From Epiperipatus broadwayi (taxonomy: Eukaryota; Onychophora; Udeonychophora; Euonychophora; Peripatidae), in assembly GCA_028023455.1 (NCBI GenBank), contig JAQFVV010013396.1, forward strand, positions 62,001-126,000: a stretch of DNA of 64,000 nt, given 5' to 3'. Shown piece by piece: positions 48,341-60,359 of this stretch. The notes beneath the pieces were generated by a model. The model searched no databases and was not told the DNA's origin. It saw nothing but the letters and a program-made list of their open reading frames with translations. Made by a program: the position numbers and the translations under genes. How positions within the stretch are numbered: the first letter of the stretch is position 1; each line of letters begins with the position of its first letter.

Positions 48341-49407
48341 AATATTATATATGTGTGTCTAAAAAAATCTTTAATATCCTACTACAGGATAAAAGCCTTT
48401 TCAACAGCATTTCATGTAGAAACAAAATAAAGCCATTACTCATTAGGTTTACTAATTGTCATGTCAGAAATTTGAGTATTACTAACCAATATTTGATAGT
48501 TATTTGGGTTATCTATAGATGGTTACCTGGAAAGGAAAATCTCTAAGCATGATAAAAATCTCAAGGCATTTCTGTTTACCTTGGCCTAGAATCAGTTTAA
48601 ACTCATCAAATAGCAGATAGATGCAGTATTTTTATACCATTAACTCTTGATATATATAAATCATTACAGAAAAATTTGCCTTCTTGTAAAAATTTAGAGT
48701 TTGTACTTCAAATTTTTATACACATAAAATATCTATACTTGATTTATTAATATTATATCAGCAGTAATATTTAACTAAAAATAGTAGTCTGACTTCTGGC
48801 TTAAGATGTATCAAGCACATTTCTATTTTCTTGAGCTACACTGGCTGGGGAGCAGTTGAATTGTTTGCATTGGCAGTGCTTGGAGTTCTGTTGCTTTATC
48901 TTTGCATAAAATTGCTGTTGTATTTATCTATTGTTGCATATTTGAAGTTTATTTATTGCAGAATTTTAAAATGAGTAAAAATCGGTTTTCTCTGTAAATT
49001 TAGATGTGACTCAATTCATCTTAGTTGATTTAACATTTATTACTTTAGTGGTTATGACCTAAGAAAACTTTTCACATAAAATTTTAGATATATAATAAGA
49101 AATGACTGCTTTTTTAATGTAAAAAGTTGATTGAATTATTGCAGCTAGATGATATTTTAAATGTTTAATGATTGTAATCCATATAAAAGAAAATATATTT
49201 ATATTTAATGTCTAAATTGATTTCACTCTTGTCAAAGATATTTTCTAGATTATCTATCTTTATAAATATCTGAGGTTGCATGTGTTCATTGATATTTCTA
49301 TTTGCTTGGTAGTATAACAAGAATACAATAGTAAAATTGATTTCACAGTGTTGAGTTGTCACACTCAAATTTTTTTAAGGATTCCTGAGTAATAATGCCA
49401 TTATATA

Positions 49408-49457
<50 letters not shown>

Positions 49458-49755
49458 TGAAAAGTAATGCTTATACAATGTTTAAATATAAAATGTTCAC
49501 AACATTTATTGTGTCAATTTGACATTTTCACATCATATTCAAAGTCAGTAATCTTTTGCTGATTTGAATGCTATATACTTTTTAAGTTCATTATATATTC
49601 ATTTTGTGTAATGAACCATGACTCTTTTATTTTGTGTTTGCAATTGTTTTTCTTTGCATATAACTTGACAGCACTTGGATCACAACTATGGTCATATTCT
49701 CTCTTGTGATTTCTTATACATTAATGAGTAATGAGTCATTCTGGTTCTAAGATTT
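48341..49755. other. A+T-rich intron DNA with a (TA)n tract
   Basis: A pure (AT)n tract lies at about 49410-49454, bounded by TTAATATAT and ATATTAA. Nothing else is recognised. Confidence 0.5.
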
Positions 49756-50390
49756 ATCCTCATTTCTCCATAATATATATAAGGACAATTTTTTGACTGT
49801 AGTTCACAGTATAGACCACATAAGGCCAGTCCAGTGTTAAAATGTTGTTCTTTATATTCTTAATGAGATTTTTTAAATTTATGTTAGATTGGAAACTGAC
49901 ATTAAATTTGTCCAAGCATGTTTGTGCTATTTTATTAGCTATATGTGATAGATATGCTGGAGCAATCCAGATTTTATTTTTTCTGCCATTATCCATTTTA
50001 TTAATTATTTTGGTTTTGAATAGTTCTATATATCTATGTGTGTGACTTCTATAATAGCCTGCTTTTATCAAGTCAGTCACATAATGTTGAATGAGCTCAA
50101 TTCTATCCACTTTGTATTGACATAGATAATAATTGTAGTAAAAAAAGTTTTTAAGCTTTGTAAATTTATGAGGTGGTAGGCATTATAGATTTTATATCCA
50201 TATATTCTCTAATTGGTGGAGGGTAATACCCATTTTGTATTGGATTGCATTGTGTGTCCAATTTGGCTGCATACAAAGGGCAAGAATATGAGATGACAGA
50301 GTCTTTGCCAATGGTATTACCCATTAGGGGAATCATTTGTAGTCTGACTGCCTTTTAAAAAACCCATTATAATTGACCCTATATTAAATA
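49756..50390 (-). pseudogene. Penelope-like element fragment, left copy (RT thumb to GIY-YIG)
   Basis: The - strand frame at 49760-50110 reads RIELIQHYVTDLIKAGYYRS, then IWIAPAYLSHIANKIAQTCL, then LTLDWPYVVYTVNYSQ. This is the linker and start of the GIY-YIG nuclease domain of a Penelope-like protein. A one-base deletion relative to the right-hand copy shifts the frame just before the CPYIYYGE motif. Sequence upstream (to 50390) continues the alignment with the right-hand copy, but with stops. It lies head-to-head with the copy at 50400-51064, about 20 bases of A/T away. Confidence 0.65.
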
Positions 50391-50399
50391 CACAAGAAA

Positions 50400-51064
50400 A
50401 TTATATATATATATATATTATGTGGATGCTGTCTTTGTTTGTGCACTGCAAAATACAATTAACCATATGCTCAGAGAATTAAACACAAATTCAGTCTTGA
50501 ATTGGACTGTTGATCTGGAAGATAATAATCTAATTCAATATCTAGATTTAAAATTAAAGTGAATACATAATGTACTACAATATAAAATGGGTATAATCCC
50601 CCTTCCATATTAGAGGATATATAGATATAAAATCTAAAGTGCCTACATCTCATAAATTTACTGGGCTTAAAAACTTTTTATACCATAATTATAAATTGTG
50701 ATAATATGAAACAGATAAAACTGAGATCATTCAACATTACAAGGCTGACTTAATAAAAGCAGGATATTATAGAGTGCATGTACATAAATGTATAGAGCAA
50801 TTCAGAACCAAAATAATTAATAAAATGGGTAATGTCAGAAATAATAAAAGCTAGATTTGTCTGCTATATCTATCACATATGGCTAATAAAATAGCACAAA
50901 TGTGCTTGGACATACTTAATGCCAGATTCAGAACTCCCATAAATTTAAACATGCTCATTAACAATACAAAAGACAAAATTTTAACACTGGATTGGTCTAA
51001 TGTAGTCTGTGCTGTAAACTGCAGCCAAAAATACTGTCCTTATATATATTATGGGGAAACCTAA
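50400..51064 (+). pseudogene. Penelope-like element fragment, right copy with RT and GIY-YIG motifs
   Basis: From 50419 a frame of 47 codons begins YVDAVFVCALQNT and continues NHMLRELNTNSVLNWTVDLE. This is the RT catalytic block (YVDD expected; the second Asp is Ala, GCT at 50428-50430) followed by the thumb region. After stops and frameshifts, the frame at 50879-51064 reads MANKIAQMCLDILNARFRTP and then VVCAVNCSQKYCPYIYYGET, the first half of a GIY-YIG endonuclease domain (known to be C-terminal to RT in Penelope-like elements). The domain is cut off after GET by a stop. RT followed by GIY-YIG is what separates Penelope-like elements from LINEs, so the family call is strong while the element is clearly dead. 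Confidence 0.75.
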
Positions 51065-53098
51065 TATTATAAAACAAACAATGTTTTAAATTATCATTAT
51101 TTAATTTAATATTAGAAATATATTTACTTCATTAAAAATAGAAATAATTTTTTTATTGACCTCTTATTGATAACTACATTTGCTGATATAATCATTAATA
51201 ATTTGAGAAAGGTTTGCAAAAAAAAAAAAAAAACATACTTTAAAACAATTTCTATTCATAAAGTTATTTTGTTCTACTACTAAACCTTTTAGGGAGAAAG
51301 TGTTGGCATCAATAGATAAAAAAACAGAATATGTCTAATTTAGAAGCCATAAGGCTAGTATTTTTAGTTAAAATTCATGATTTTCTGTCAGTAATATTAT
51401 TGAAAATTTCATTCATTATATTATATAGTAGATTATATAGCAATTAATACTTTAGCCTACATAAAAATTATTACATAAAATAAAAGACTACATTAGTAAC
51501 ATTTTTTTATCAAAGTTATCAGACTACATTAAATTTAAGTATACAAATCACTAAAATAATGTTCATGTGTTTTCTTCACTGATTTTCAGTTATTTTACTT
51601 AAAGTCTATACCCAACAATTCAAGCATCTAAAGCAACAATTGAAAAAAATTGTAATAAGCTGCTGACAGAATTTGACAACACTTGCTGTCATAATATACT
51701 TTTAATGTTTGGAGATTGAAATACCAAAGTTAAAAATAGAAAGAAAAAATACTTTTGATCTGTATGGACAAGGAAGCAGGAATGAAGCAGGAGATTAACT
51801 AACAACCTCTGTAAAGTGCATGATCTATTATTCCAATACATTTTTAAATTGCCAAATAACTGACTATACACATAGACATTATAGAAATCAAATTGACTCT
51901 GTTTTGGTCTTCTAAAAGAAAATTTCATTTTTAATAGAAAATTGAATCAGTAAGAGCAAATTATGAAATAAAGCATAAAAACTTATTTAGAGAACATATC
52001 TATTACTTTTAAAAAAATCAGTTTGAGATTTAAGTAGCAAATTTATTTTCATCAGTTATGATACTTGTATAAGCTTGATTAATGAATGCATATCAGATGG
52101 TAGTGCTTAATAAATTTCTACTCAGTGCTATCCTATCCATATTCCCAGACTAGTCTTATTTTAAGGCTTTCATAATTTATAATTTAGTCTAGAGATCTAG
52201 TGCATCTATAATAAACTTGAGTAATCAGTGATTACTAGATGCCTAATACAATTAAATTCCTATCTTCAGATAAGTTTTGGTTTTTATCTTTATCAATAAG
52301 AATTTTGGATTTAAAAACTCCTAAGGTTTTCAATCCAGTTCAAATAGCTTGGTATAAATATATAGATCTGATGCAACTTTAGAAATTATATATTTTGGTA
52401 GCATCAATTTCTATCTAACTGTGGACTTTTTTATTCCTGAAAAGGAATATATATCTAAATATTATATCACTTGACTATTTGGCTTACAAGATATAATTAC
52501 ACAGTATAGTATAGCACTATCTATAATAAGCTTCAGTAATGAACAATTACTAGGTAAGTTATAGAATAGCTTGTGTTTAAATTATAAACCTTATCAAGGC
52601 CCTAAAAATATATTTTAGGAAATTCCTCTCTATCAGTTATGTGAATTCTTAAATATTAGGTAAGCTAATTATTTTTTATTGTCATTTTGATGAAAAAGGT
52701 TCTCTTGAAACTAGTCCTGTGATGCATATATTATCATAATTTTCAGCTGGGAAATTGATTTTATATAATAACTAATAATAAGTTTATTAAAGGATGTGTC
52801 AATACTCTAATACAGTTATATATAATTTAACAAACACACACTTAGATAAATGTAATATATTCAGCACAGTTAAATATATTTATATAGTTAAACACACAAT
52901 TATATGTAATAAAACTGCTTATTCAAATAAGTATCTTAATAAACAGACACACATATAAATGCAAGAAAGTTATATCAATTATTAATATTGCACTATTAGT
53001 CAATATATGTATTTTGTCAGATAACTAGAAACTCATTCAGATGTCTTGAAGCTAAATAATCCACTTAATTCATAGGGTATAGTATATAATATTTATAA
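51065..53098. other. A+T-rich intron DNA with a possible weak family B trace
   Basis: A short match to the family B core (ATATTCCCAGACTAGTCTTA) lies near 52138. A poly(A) run lies at about 51217-51232. Nothing else is identified. Confidence 0.4.
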
Positions 53099-53747
53099 TT
53101 ATATATATAATTATTCAAAACAATACAATAATTAATACAGTAATAGTAACAAGTCAGATGTCACATGACTTATATATAGCTTGCACTTACAAATATGTAA
53201 AATTAAAAGCGTGCTAATAGCTCTAAACAAGCTTTTTTTTTTTTATTTATGATAAATGCTACTACAAGAGAAGACATTCAAATCATTTTTATCTGAATTG
53301 TCCCCATCCCCAGACCGGTTTCGACCTATGGGTCTCTTCAGTGAGGAGTTGGGACATTAGATCTAAAAAACCAACTTCTAACAATTATCTTTTAGATAAA
53401 TGCTTTGCTTGAGTTGGTTTTTTAGATCTAATGTCCCAACTCCTCACTGAAGAGACTCATAGGTCGAAACCGGTCTGGGGATGGGGACAATTCAGATAAA
53501 AATGATTTGAATGCCTTCTCTTGTAGTAGCATTTATCATAAATAAAAAAAAAAAAAGCTTGTTTAGAGCTATTAGCACGCTCTTAATTTTAAATAATTAA
53601 TACAGTAAAACAATATTTTAAAAAAAAAAACAAATATATACCAGTTTAATAGAAGTACTTTCAACTATCTATGTAGTCGTTTTTTTAAAATATTGTTTTA
53701 CTGTATTAATTATTGTATTGTTTTGAATAATTATATATATTTTATTA
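53099..53747. repeat. Outer inverted repeat enclosing the young family B palindrome
   Basis: The left arm, about 53099-53145 (TTATTCAAAACAATACAATA then ATTAATACAGTA), is exactly mirrored at about 53699-53747 (TACTGTATTAAT then TATTGTATTGTTTTGAATAA). A third piece, 53589-53630 (ATTAATACAGTAAAACAATA then TTTTAAAAA), mirrors 53680-53710, giving a second small hairpin right of the main one. The whole is a nest of three inverted repeats ending about 570 bases upstream of exon 3. Confidence 0.7.
53199..53590. mobile_element. Near-perfect family B palindrome
   Basis: The arms 53199-53376 and 53412-53590 (about 178 bp each) match almost completely around a 35-bp loop. Blocks include AGCGTGCTAATAGCTCTAAA, CCCCATCCCCAGACCGGTTT, CTCTTCAGTGAGGAGTTGGG and CATTAGATCTAAAAAACCAA with their mirror images. 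Differences are few: GGGTCTC against GAGTCTC, a single base at AAAAGCG/AAGAGCG, GACATTC against GGCATTC, and the length of the A/T run. It is the youngest member of the family in the window. No coding frame. Confidence 0.8.
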
Positions 53748-54315
53748 TAATTGGAATACAGACATTGATTAATAATTTACATATATATATATTAAAAGAT
53801 TTTCAGGGACTTTATATAAATTTAAGTATTAAAAGTGTGACAGGAATTTCTATGAATTTACTTAGACAAACTTCAGGTAAAAGTTTAAAGGTAAATCAGA
53901 CAGAAGCACTTTTACTAAATCGTATGATTTCATTTTGTAATTGTCAGTTTTAATTAGTTGATTTCCTGATTACATCATAATTGGTGTTTATTCATATAAA
54001 TATATAAAAGTGTTCATTATGATTTTTCTATTTACTTATATACCATCATATTTATGTGTGTTTTTCAAGAGATTTTGGAAATCATATCTTTTTAATTTAA
54101 ATAATTTATGTCTATGTATTAAGTGGGGCTAATGTTTAACTTCAAGAATCAGTTGTAAAATAAAAATATGTATAGTGCTGAGCTAGATGTCAATACCTTT
54201 CTTTGCATTGATATATGTGGTTTTAATTAGTTATTTTATTATATATACACCCGATCATAATTAGTTGCTAAAAAATTAGAATATTTTATTGATATATTAT
54301 TTATTATTTCACTAG

Positions 54316-54477
54316 ATATGAAATCAGTGCCTTTTTGGATGATAATAAAGCAATGATGCGACGAATGTATGGCAGTTTTAATCCAATGTATTATCATAAT
54401 CCTACAACAAATTCTCAAGTCAGTTATAACAAACAGCGTTATTCTAGACAAGTTCCTACAGAACAGGAACACGGCTC
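54316..54477 (+). CDS. Exon 3 of the secreted-protein gene, with dibasic site
   Basis: 162 bases lie between a TTTCACTAG acceptor and a perfect GTAAGT donor at 54478. Taking one base to finish the Glu codon split by exon 2, the frame is open throughout and ends in phase 2. It encodes residues about 110 to 164: YEISAFLDDNKAMMRR, then MYGSFNPMYYHNP, then a Ser/Asn/Gln-rich part with KQR and SR. There is no cysteine and no transmembrane segment. The Arg-Arg pair (125-126) and Lys-Gln-Arg (149-151) are candidate prohormone-convertase sites, and R-x-Y-G-x-F-N recalls, from memory, the insect prohormone-4 brain peptide. G+C is far above the flanks. A cuticle or matrix protein is the main alternative. 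Confidence 0.7.
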
Positions 54478-57400
54478 GTAAGTATACATTTATGTAATAT
54501 ATATATATATGGAAATAAAATCCTATTTTGGTCATACCGTGTACTTTTCTATGAAATAATATTCATCCTTGTCAAAACTTATGGTGTAAGGATAAACTAT
54601 TTTTCCCCAAGTAATAACCAAATTGTGATCTTACGTGAAGAACATTCATTAATATCTACATATTATTAGATGGTTATCCTCTATTAATAGAAGGTGGATT
54701 AATAAATATTTGTTTATTTCCAGTTTCCAATCAATTGATTGCTTAAAATTCATTTTAAAAGAAGAAAGATAAAATAATGGAAAATAATAAAATAATCGAA
54801 ATGTTGGCATATTAAAAAAACTGGTACGCATTATGACTGAAATAAAATTTTATTTTCATCTTATAACTATGCTAATCAATAAATGTATCCATGCTAATCA
54901 ATAAATTATTTATTTGGAAAAAAAAACTATGAAAATTTTTGTTTTAATATATATATATTAAACTACAAAAAATAATCACAAAATCAACAGTACGTCTCAC
55001 AAAGCAGAGTACAAATATTAATATTTAGAATAAAAACATTTTTTTCTTTCGAACTTGTAAGTGCTATTGAATATTCAAATAGATGAGTTGTCTAATAAAT
55101 TTGTTTCTGCTTCATGCTCTTTTATACATACATATATCTATATAATATCATTTATAAATGGTATAATTGTGTTATATAGATATGTATAAAAGAACAGGAA
55201 GTGCAAAGAAATTATAATACTTCCAGAAGTTATAATCCCAATGCACACCACTGGCTAAGATTGAATATCAAATTTCTCTCCAACTAAAATTACTTAACGT
55301 TTGGGAGAGTGATTTGATATTCCAGAAGTTAGTCTACTAAGGATCAAGAATTAAAAAAAAGGATAGTATTTGAATGTATATGAATATATCATTATAAAGA
55401 ATATATATTAATTAAGGTATACAAATAGTATTATATAGGTTATTTCTAGTTATTAATGAAACAAAGATATATCTCATATAATAAATTATTTGTCCAAAAT
55501 ATAAATATATAAGTTAATATTAATGTTTTATAAATTCTTTTATTTGAAAAATAATTTTATAATTGTCTCAGTTATATTCTAGACTAAATTTGATTGGATC
55601 AATGCCTGTCTTAGTTTTTAATAAAATAAAATCTATTTTTAGAGTGTGCCAAAGAATTCTGAAAATTGGCATTATTCAAATTGGTGAAATAATAATTGAC
55701 TCTACCTTAAGCTTTTTAATCACTTGCCTATAATTTCATGATTTTTTTTTACTATTGATTAAATACACATTTGCTAAACATGATTTATTAATAGAGTTTA
55801 GTGTTTCTCTCTTTAATAGTTTAATTATCAAATTATTTAGTAATACGTATATTTTAAAATAAATCTATAACAATGTGGATATGTACATTAGAGTGGTGTT
55901 ACTCCATTCTGCTATTCTACTTCAGAGTCATGAACAGTATATATATTGTAATGGTATTTATTATCTTATATTGCTTGAAATATCAAAATGTAATGGCTTA
56001 TATTAAGTATAAAAAAACACTGTGGTGATGATGATCAAAATGAGAACACACTGAAAGTTAAATTCTACATAATTACTTTGAAAGCATTTTTGTATTTCTT
56101 TTTTAGATCTTATTTAAATTAATCTTAGTCATCATTTTCTTTATAGAAAAAAGCACTTCTGGATAAATTGATATTTCTGAACCATTATTATCTTAATGTA
56201 CTTTTATTAGTCCAGCATGTCACCCAGAAGATTGCAAGACTGTTCAGATTTAGTGATATATTAATCATATATGTTTGGAATGAGTTCAGGTAGCAAATAA
56301 ATCAAATTTGATAATAAAATAATGTAATAATTTATTTACATTATTTATAAAATAAATAAAATAATGAAATTTTTGATTATATATTTGCAACTAATATAAA
56401 ATTATAAAATAAATAAAATACAAAGTATTAAAATTAATACATGGTTATAAATATTAAATTTAAATGTAACTCTGAATATACAAAAATCAATACTAATATT
56501 AATTCTAAAGCCTCAAATTTGAATATAAAAGAAAGATCTTAGTCATATAATAAAATATTTTAACCATAGCTTTTGTTGATATTGTGAACTTACGATACCT
56601 GTCATGCACATCCTTGATAGTAATCTTAATATTGACTTTAATTAACCTCTTTAGGCATCAGCAATGATAGACAATGGAAAGAATATCACTATAAGCAAAT
56701 ACATGATGAGTCTTATAGAAGAGTCCTTTTTTTTTCTTGCAGTATGGTTTTCCTTTTCTAAGTAAGCAAAACTGTATCTTAAGCAACATTAATGTTTATA
56801 TCTAGATAAAGCTACTTATTCCAGGTCATGTACTTTGGGTTGTTCAACCACTCATTTTTTTGTAGCAAATATTGTCATAATTGCTGAATTGGATGTAGTA
56901 TTGAAAAATAATTTTTTTAAACAATCAGACATGTAAAGCTATTTGAAGTTATTCTGTAAGAAATTTTTTTTTTATTAGGAATAAAATTACAAGCTACTGC
57001 ATTAGACTTAATCATTGGTTTTTGGCTTTTTTTTTTGCTTTTTTTATTGATAACAAATGTTCTATCTTTTTATAAACATTTTCTTCTTTCTTCCAATAAT
57101 CAATCTGTTCTGCTGTTTTTTTCTATTTCACTTCTAAAACTGCTGCTGTTTTTCAAAACTATTTTTGCTCCAAAGCAAGGATAACATATCATTGTTATAA
57201 GGTATTTCTTTTTGTTTCTTTGATAAACCTGCTTATCAACTGGGCAAACTAATTAACTCTGCAATAATTTTTATATTGGCATGTTTTATAAAACAAACTT
57301 TTATCTCAAATTTGACTAATAGATTTAATCTTACAAAATGTTTTTTTTTTCATATTCAGATAATTATTTTACGAATTAAAGTAAATCTATACAGTATATT

Positions 57401-57875
57401 TTTTCTTTTATTTTTTTTTTAAAAAAAAAAAAAACTGCACATTTATTTTATGCATATAAAATTTAAATAAATTAATTATTTTCTCTTTATTCTCTTTCTT
57501 CACACAAGTTATAATTTTACTATTTTTAATTTTGCATAATGCATTTCTTTTCAAAATAATTAATGACTTTATTAAATCTATAAACCTTTTTTTTTAAATT
57601 TCATAAACTTGTAAAATTATGAGCTATGCATATAAATCTCATATGCGCTGAAATATGCTGCAACTTATAAAATTTACAAATCAATTTACTATATTATTTT
57701 ATTAAGCTGTCTTTAATAATTTTTTAACAAGGCAATTTTTAATACAAATGTATCTAATTGCAATTGATTTATATTCTTATAATGTATTATAGGTAGCAAA
57801 TTAATTTCTGATAATCTAGCACTCTAGTTTTCTGGCCTTAGTAAATTAATATATTTTCTGGATTAAAAGAAGTCA
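54478..57875. other. Start of the next intron, A+T-rich
   Basis: The donor at 54478 opens an intron that continues to the window edge with no further exon that I can support. A small hairpin lies near 55262-55325 (GAATATCAAATTTCTCTCC against GGGAGAGTGATTTGATATTC). Confidence 0.5.
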
Positions 57876-57881
57876 TATCAA

Positions 57882-57970
57882 GCATTGGTTGCCAAGAGGT
57901 CAGCACAGCCGCCTTGCAAGCAAGCAGTTGCTTGCAGACGGTTGCCATGGGTTTGCTTCCCTGCCGATGC
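57882..57970 (+). repeat. Retroposed tRNA-like sequence, copy 3, with internal insertion
   Basis: The ends GCATTGG and CCGATGC pair as an acceptor stem with one mismatch/wobble. The loop CTTGCAA (anticodon TGC) is followed by a duplicated stretch (GCAAGCAGTTGCTTGCAGACG) that lengthens the copy by about 17 bases. The T-arm reads GGGTTTGCTTCCC. GTCATAT flanks both sides (about 57872 and 57974). It is the most rearranged of the three copies. Confidence 0.6.
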
Positions 57971-58778
57971 TTTGTCATATGGGAAAAAAAAGTCATGCAA
58001 TACTATTTAATCAATACACTTTATATTTTATTACATTTTTTTTCTAAAGTTGCAGGAAACTTAAACAAATATTAAATATAAATATGGAAATAATAACAAT
58101 AGCTAATTAATTTATTTATCAGATATGTATTTACAATATGTTCTATAAATTGTATTAAATATCTGATTTTATATCTGTATAATATCATTATAATCGAAAA
58201 ATTAAAAATATATTTAAAGTTGTTTTTTTTTTTTAAATTTTGACTTCTTGTTGTAATATTCATAATTTAATTTTTAATTATATTTAGCTCTCAAAGCTTA
58301 TCTTTTTTATATACTTTCTTATAACAACATTTTTACTATTTTTTAACAATAAAAAAGGTGATATTTAAGTAGAATAAATACAAGCAATGTTAAATATATA
58401 TCCTTAATGAATTTTCAGTGCTGAGCACATTTTTTTAAGGCAAACAGTTTACTAGAAATACTTTACTCCCCACATTCGAAAAATCATTCAACTGAATACT
58501 ATTATATTTTCTGTTCATTAATGAACAATTCTTCTCCTATGTTCTATTTGTTCCTGCAAACCATTATTTTTTAAGAATTAAAAATATGATTCTAAAAAAT
58601 AGCACAGGTTTATAAAGAGCATAATAATCTAAAACAAAAAATAAGTTGTCTATTAATAATACTTAATGAACAGCAAATCTAATATTGTTTACTTGAGCCA
58701 ATTTTGAAATGTATGTTAAAATTAAAATTTTTATAGTATTTTTAATAATACAATATTTGCTCTAGAAAATGACGTCCA

Positions 58779-58826
58779 ACACTGAGAAAGGTTATATATA
58801 TATATATATATATATAACCTTTCTCA

Positions 58827-58869
<43 letters not shown>
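58779..58869. repeat. Perfect 52-bp palindrome followed by (TA)n
   Basis: ACACTGAGAAAGGT, a TA tract, and ACCTTTCTCAGTGT form a perfect inverted repeat at 58779-58830. A pure TA tract continues to 58869. It is prone to form a cruciform and to assembly error. Confidence 0.85.
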
Positions 58870-58871
<2 letters not shown>

Positions 58872-59014
58872 ATTGCTTATATTGACTGTTTAATTAGCAT
58901 GTTTATAAGTACATATAGGTTATTACATTTTGATTATGAAGTTTTCATAACTATTAATATCATTTAAGTAAACTATGCAATATAAACAAAATTATTATGT
59001 TTAAAAAGATACGC

Positions 59015-60235
59015 TTGGGTATCACATATTTGAGCAACTACATATAATAAATATAATTATAAAGTAAGTGGTATTGGATAATTCAAATATACTGTGTAAT
59101 GTCATATTCATGCAATGTAAAATATAACTAATAGATAAATGAGTTGATCACAAATGACTTTGTAATAGTTTATATCTACATGTACAATGGACTCATACAT
59201 TTGTAAAGAGTACCAATGGATTCATGTGAACATTCCTGCTGGCAAAAAAGACAAAATTTATTAAACAATGTTTTATTTGATAGTGAGATATAACATGGAA
59301 TGTACCATAGGATAAAATAAAATAGTTTAATAATGATTTATGCAGTAGTAAATCAAAACACCTAGATTAATAAAAATAATATAAATTCATTAAAATAGAC
59401 ATTAATTTAATTGTGGTGATTAAAATAGAGAATAATTTATAACAGCAATCAATATCATGTAATGTATATTTATAGTTCACTCTCATTGTAGCATAATTTG
59501 ATATGATATTAATTTTTATAACTAAAATTATAAAATGTATATAAAGATTAACTATAGATTTCTTTCATACAAATAAGAAGATAAATATATATGGAAAAAA
59601 TATAATGTTATTATCTTTAAAAACAATATAAATCAAATAACATTTTGTTATAAAATTATTTATGATTCAAACTAAATTATGCAAATACTATTTATGTTTC
59701 AATCGATCTTTTACTTTATATGATTTTATTATTTAAGTTATCAGATGACAAACCATATTGCATTGTAATTAATACTCTTAATTTAGAAGAAAGATTTTAT
59801 AAATATTACTATTATAATTTCAACTGTTGTTAATAAGTAAGATTTTTCATGAAGTATCTGTTATTGTTAGCCTATAACTAAAACTTCAATTTAACTTTCC
59901 TATCTTGCAGTATTTACTTGGGCATCTTCATACTAGCACACATATATGTAGGCTCAATAGATATTTTAATTCTTAAATGTTATCCATTGATTGTTTATCA
60001 ATTATTTTTTGTGGATTTTGCAGTCTTAAATTATAGTGATCAGCATAGTGTTATTGTTGTTACTCATTCTATTTAAATCATAGACATTAAATGGGAGGAA
60101 TTCCTTCCCCTTCTCCTCCAAAATTCTCTACTCACAATATATTTTTCTTACTGCAAGTCCAGAATTTATATGTAGAAAAATGTAAGGTTAAAACAAATTT
60201 TTTTAAAAAAAGAAAGTATGTGCTCTTTCTTCTGA
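59015..60235 (+). repeat. Long direct repeat, left copy (possible LTR)
   Basis: At least 1.2 kb recurs in the same direction at 62795-64000. Shared blocks, in order, include AAATGAGTTGATCACA, TTTGTAAAGAGTA, AAACAATGTTTTA, ATTATTTATGATTCAAACTA, ACTTTCCTATCTTGCAG and TACTGCAAGTCCAG, then ATGTAAGGTTAAAACA. The copies differ by many substitutions and small gaps. It could be the left LTR of an old element whose interior is 60360-62750, or a plain segmental duplication. The frame at 60091-60351 lies within this repeat and is not conserved in the right copy. Confidence 0.7.
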
Positions 60236-60359
60236 AATTGCTTGTCTCTATAGTAACTCAAACAATGCAATCTATATCTTTAAACACTAGTTTTGAACAT
60301 GTGATTGCTTCTAATTTTAATAAAGCATTGTTGTCATCTGAAATAATTTAACAAAATAA

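Larger units (their letters stand above)
448..54315 (+). other. Phase-2 intron of about 53.9 kb
   Basis: The donor GTAAGT at 448 and the acceptor TTTCACTAG ending at 54315 are the nearest pair that keeps the reading frame between two convincing exons. The split codon is GA plus A, giving Glu. The interval contains transposon relics and palindromes and no other exon that I can support, although a short phase-2/phase-2 exon could be missed by eye. An alternative is that exons 2 and 3 belong to different genes, but the matching phase, shared composition and plausible joined protein argue against that. Confidence 0.55.

Noticed and set aside
53693-53953. Open frame of 86 codons with a TTTTCAG acceptor-like site, as an extra exon
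   Set aside because: Its frame after the acceptor is phase 0, whereas exon 2 ends and exon 3 starts in phase 2; the phase-2 reading stops within five codons. Part of it overlaps the outer inverted repeat.
60091-60351. Open frame starting MGGIPSPSPP as a gene
   Set aside because: It lies inside the long direct repeat, and the second copy at 63877 does not preserve the frame.
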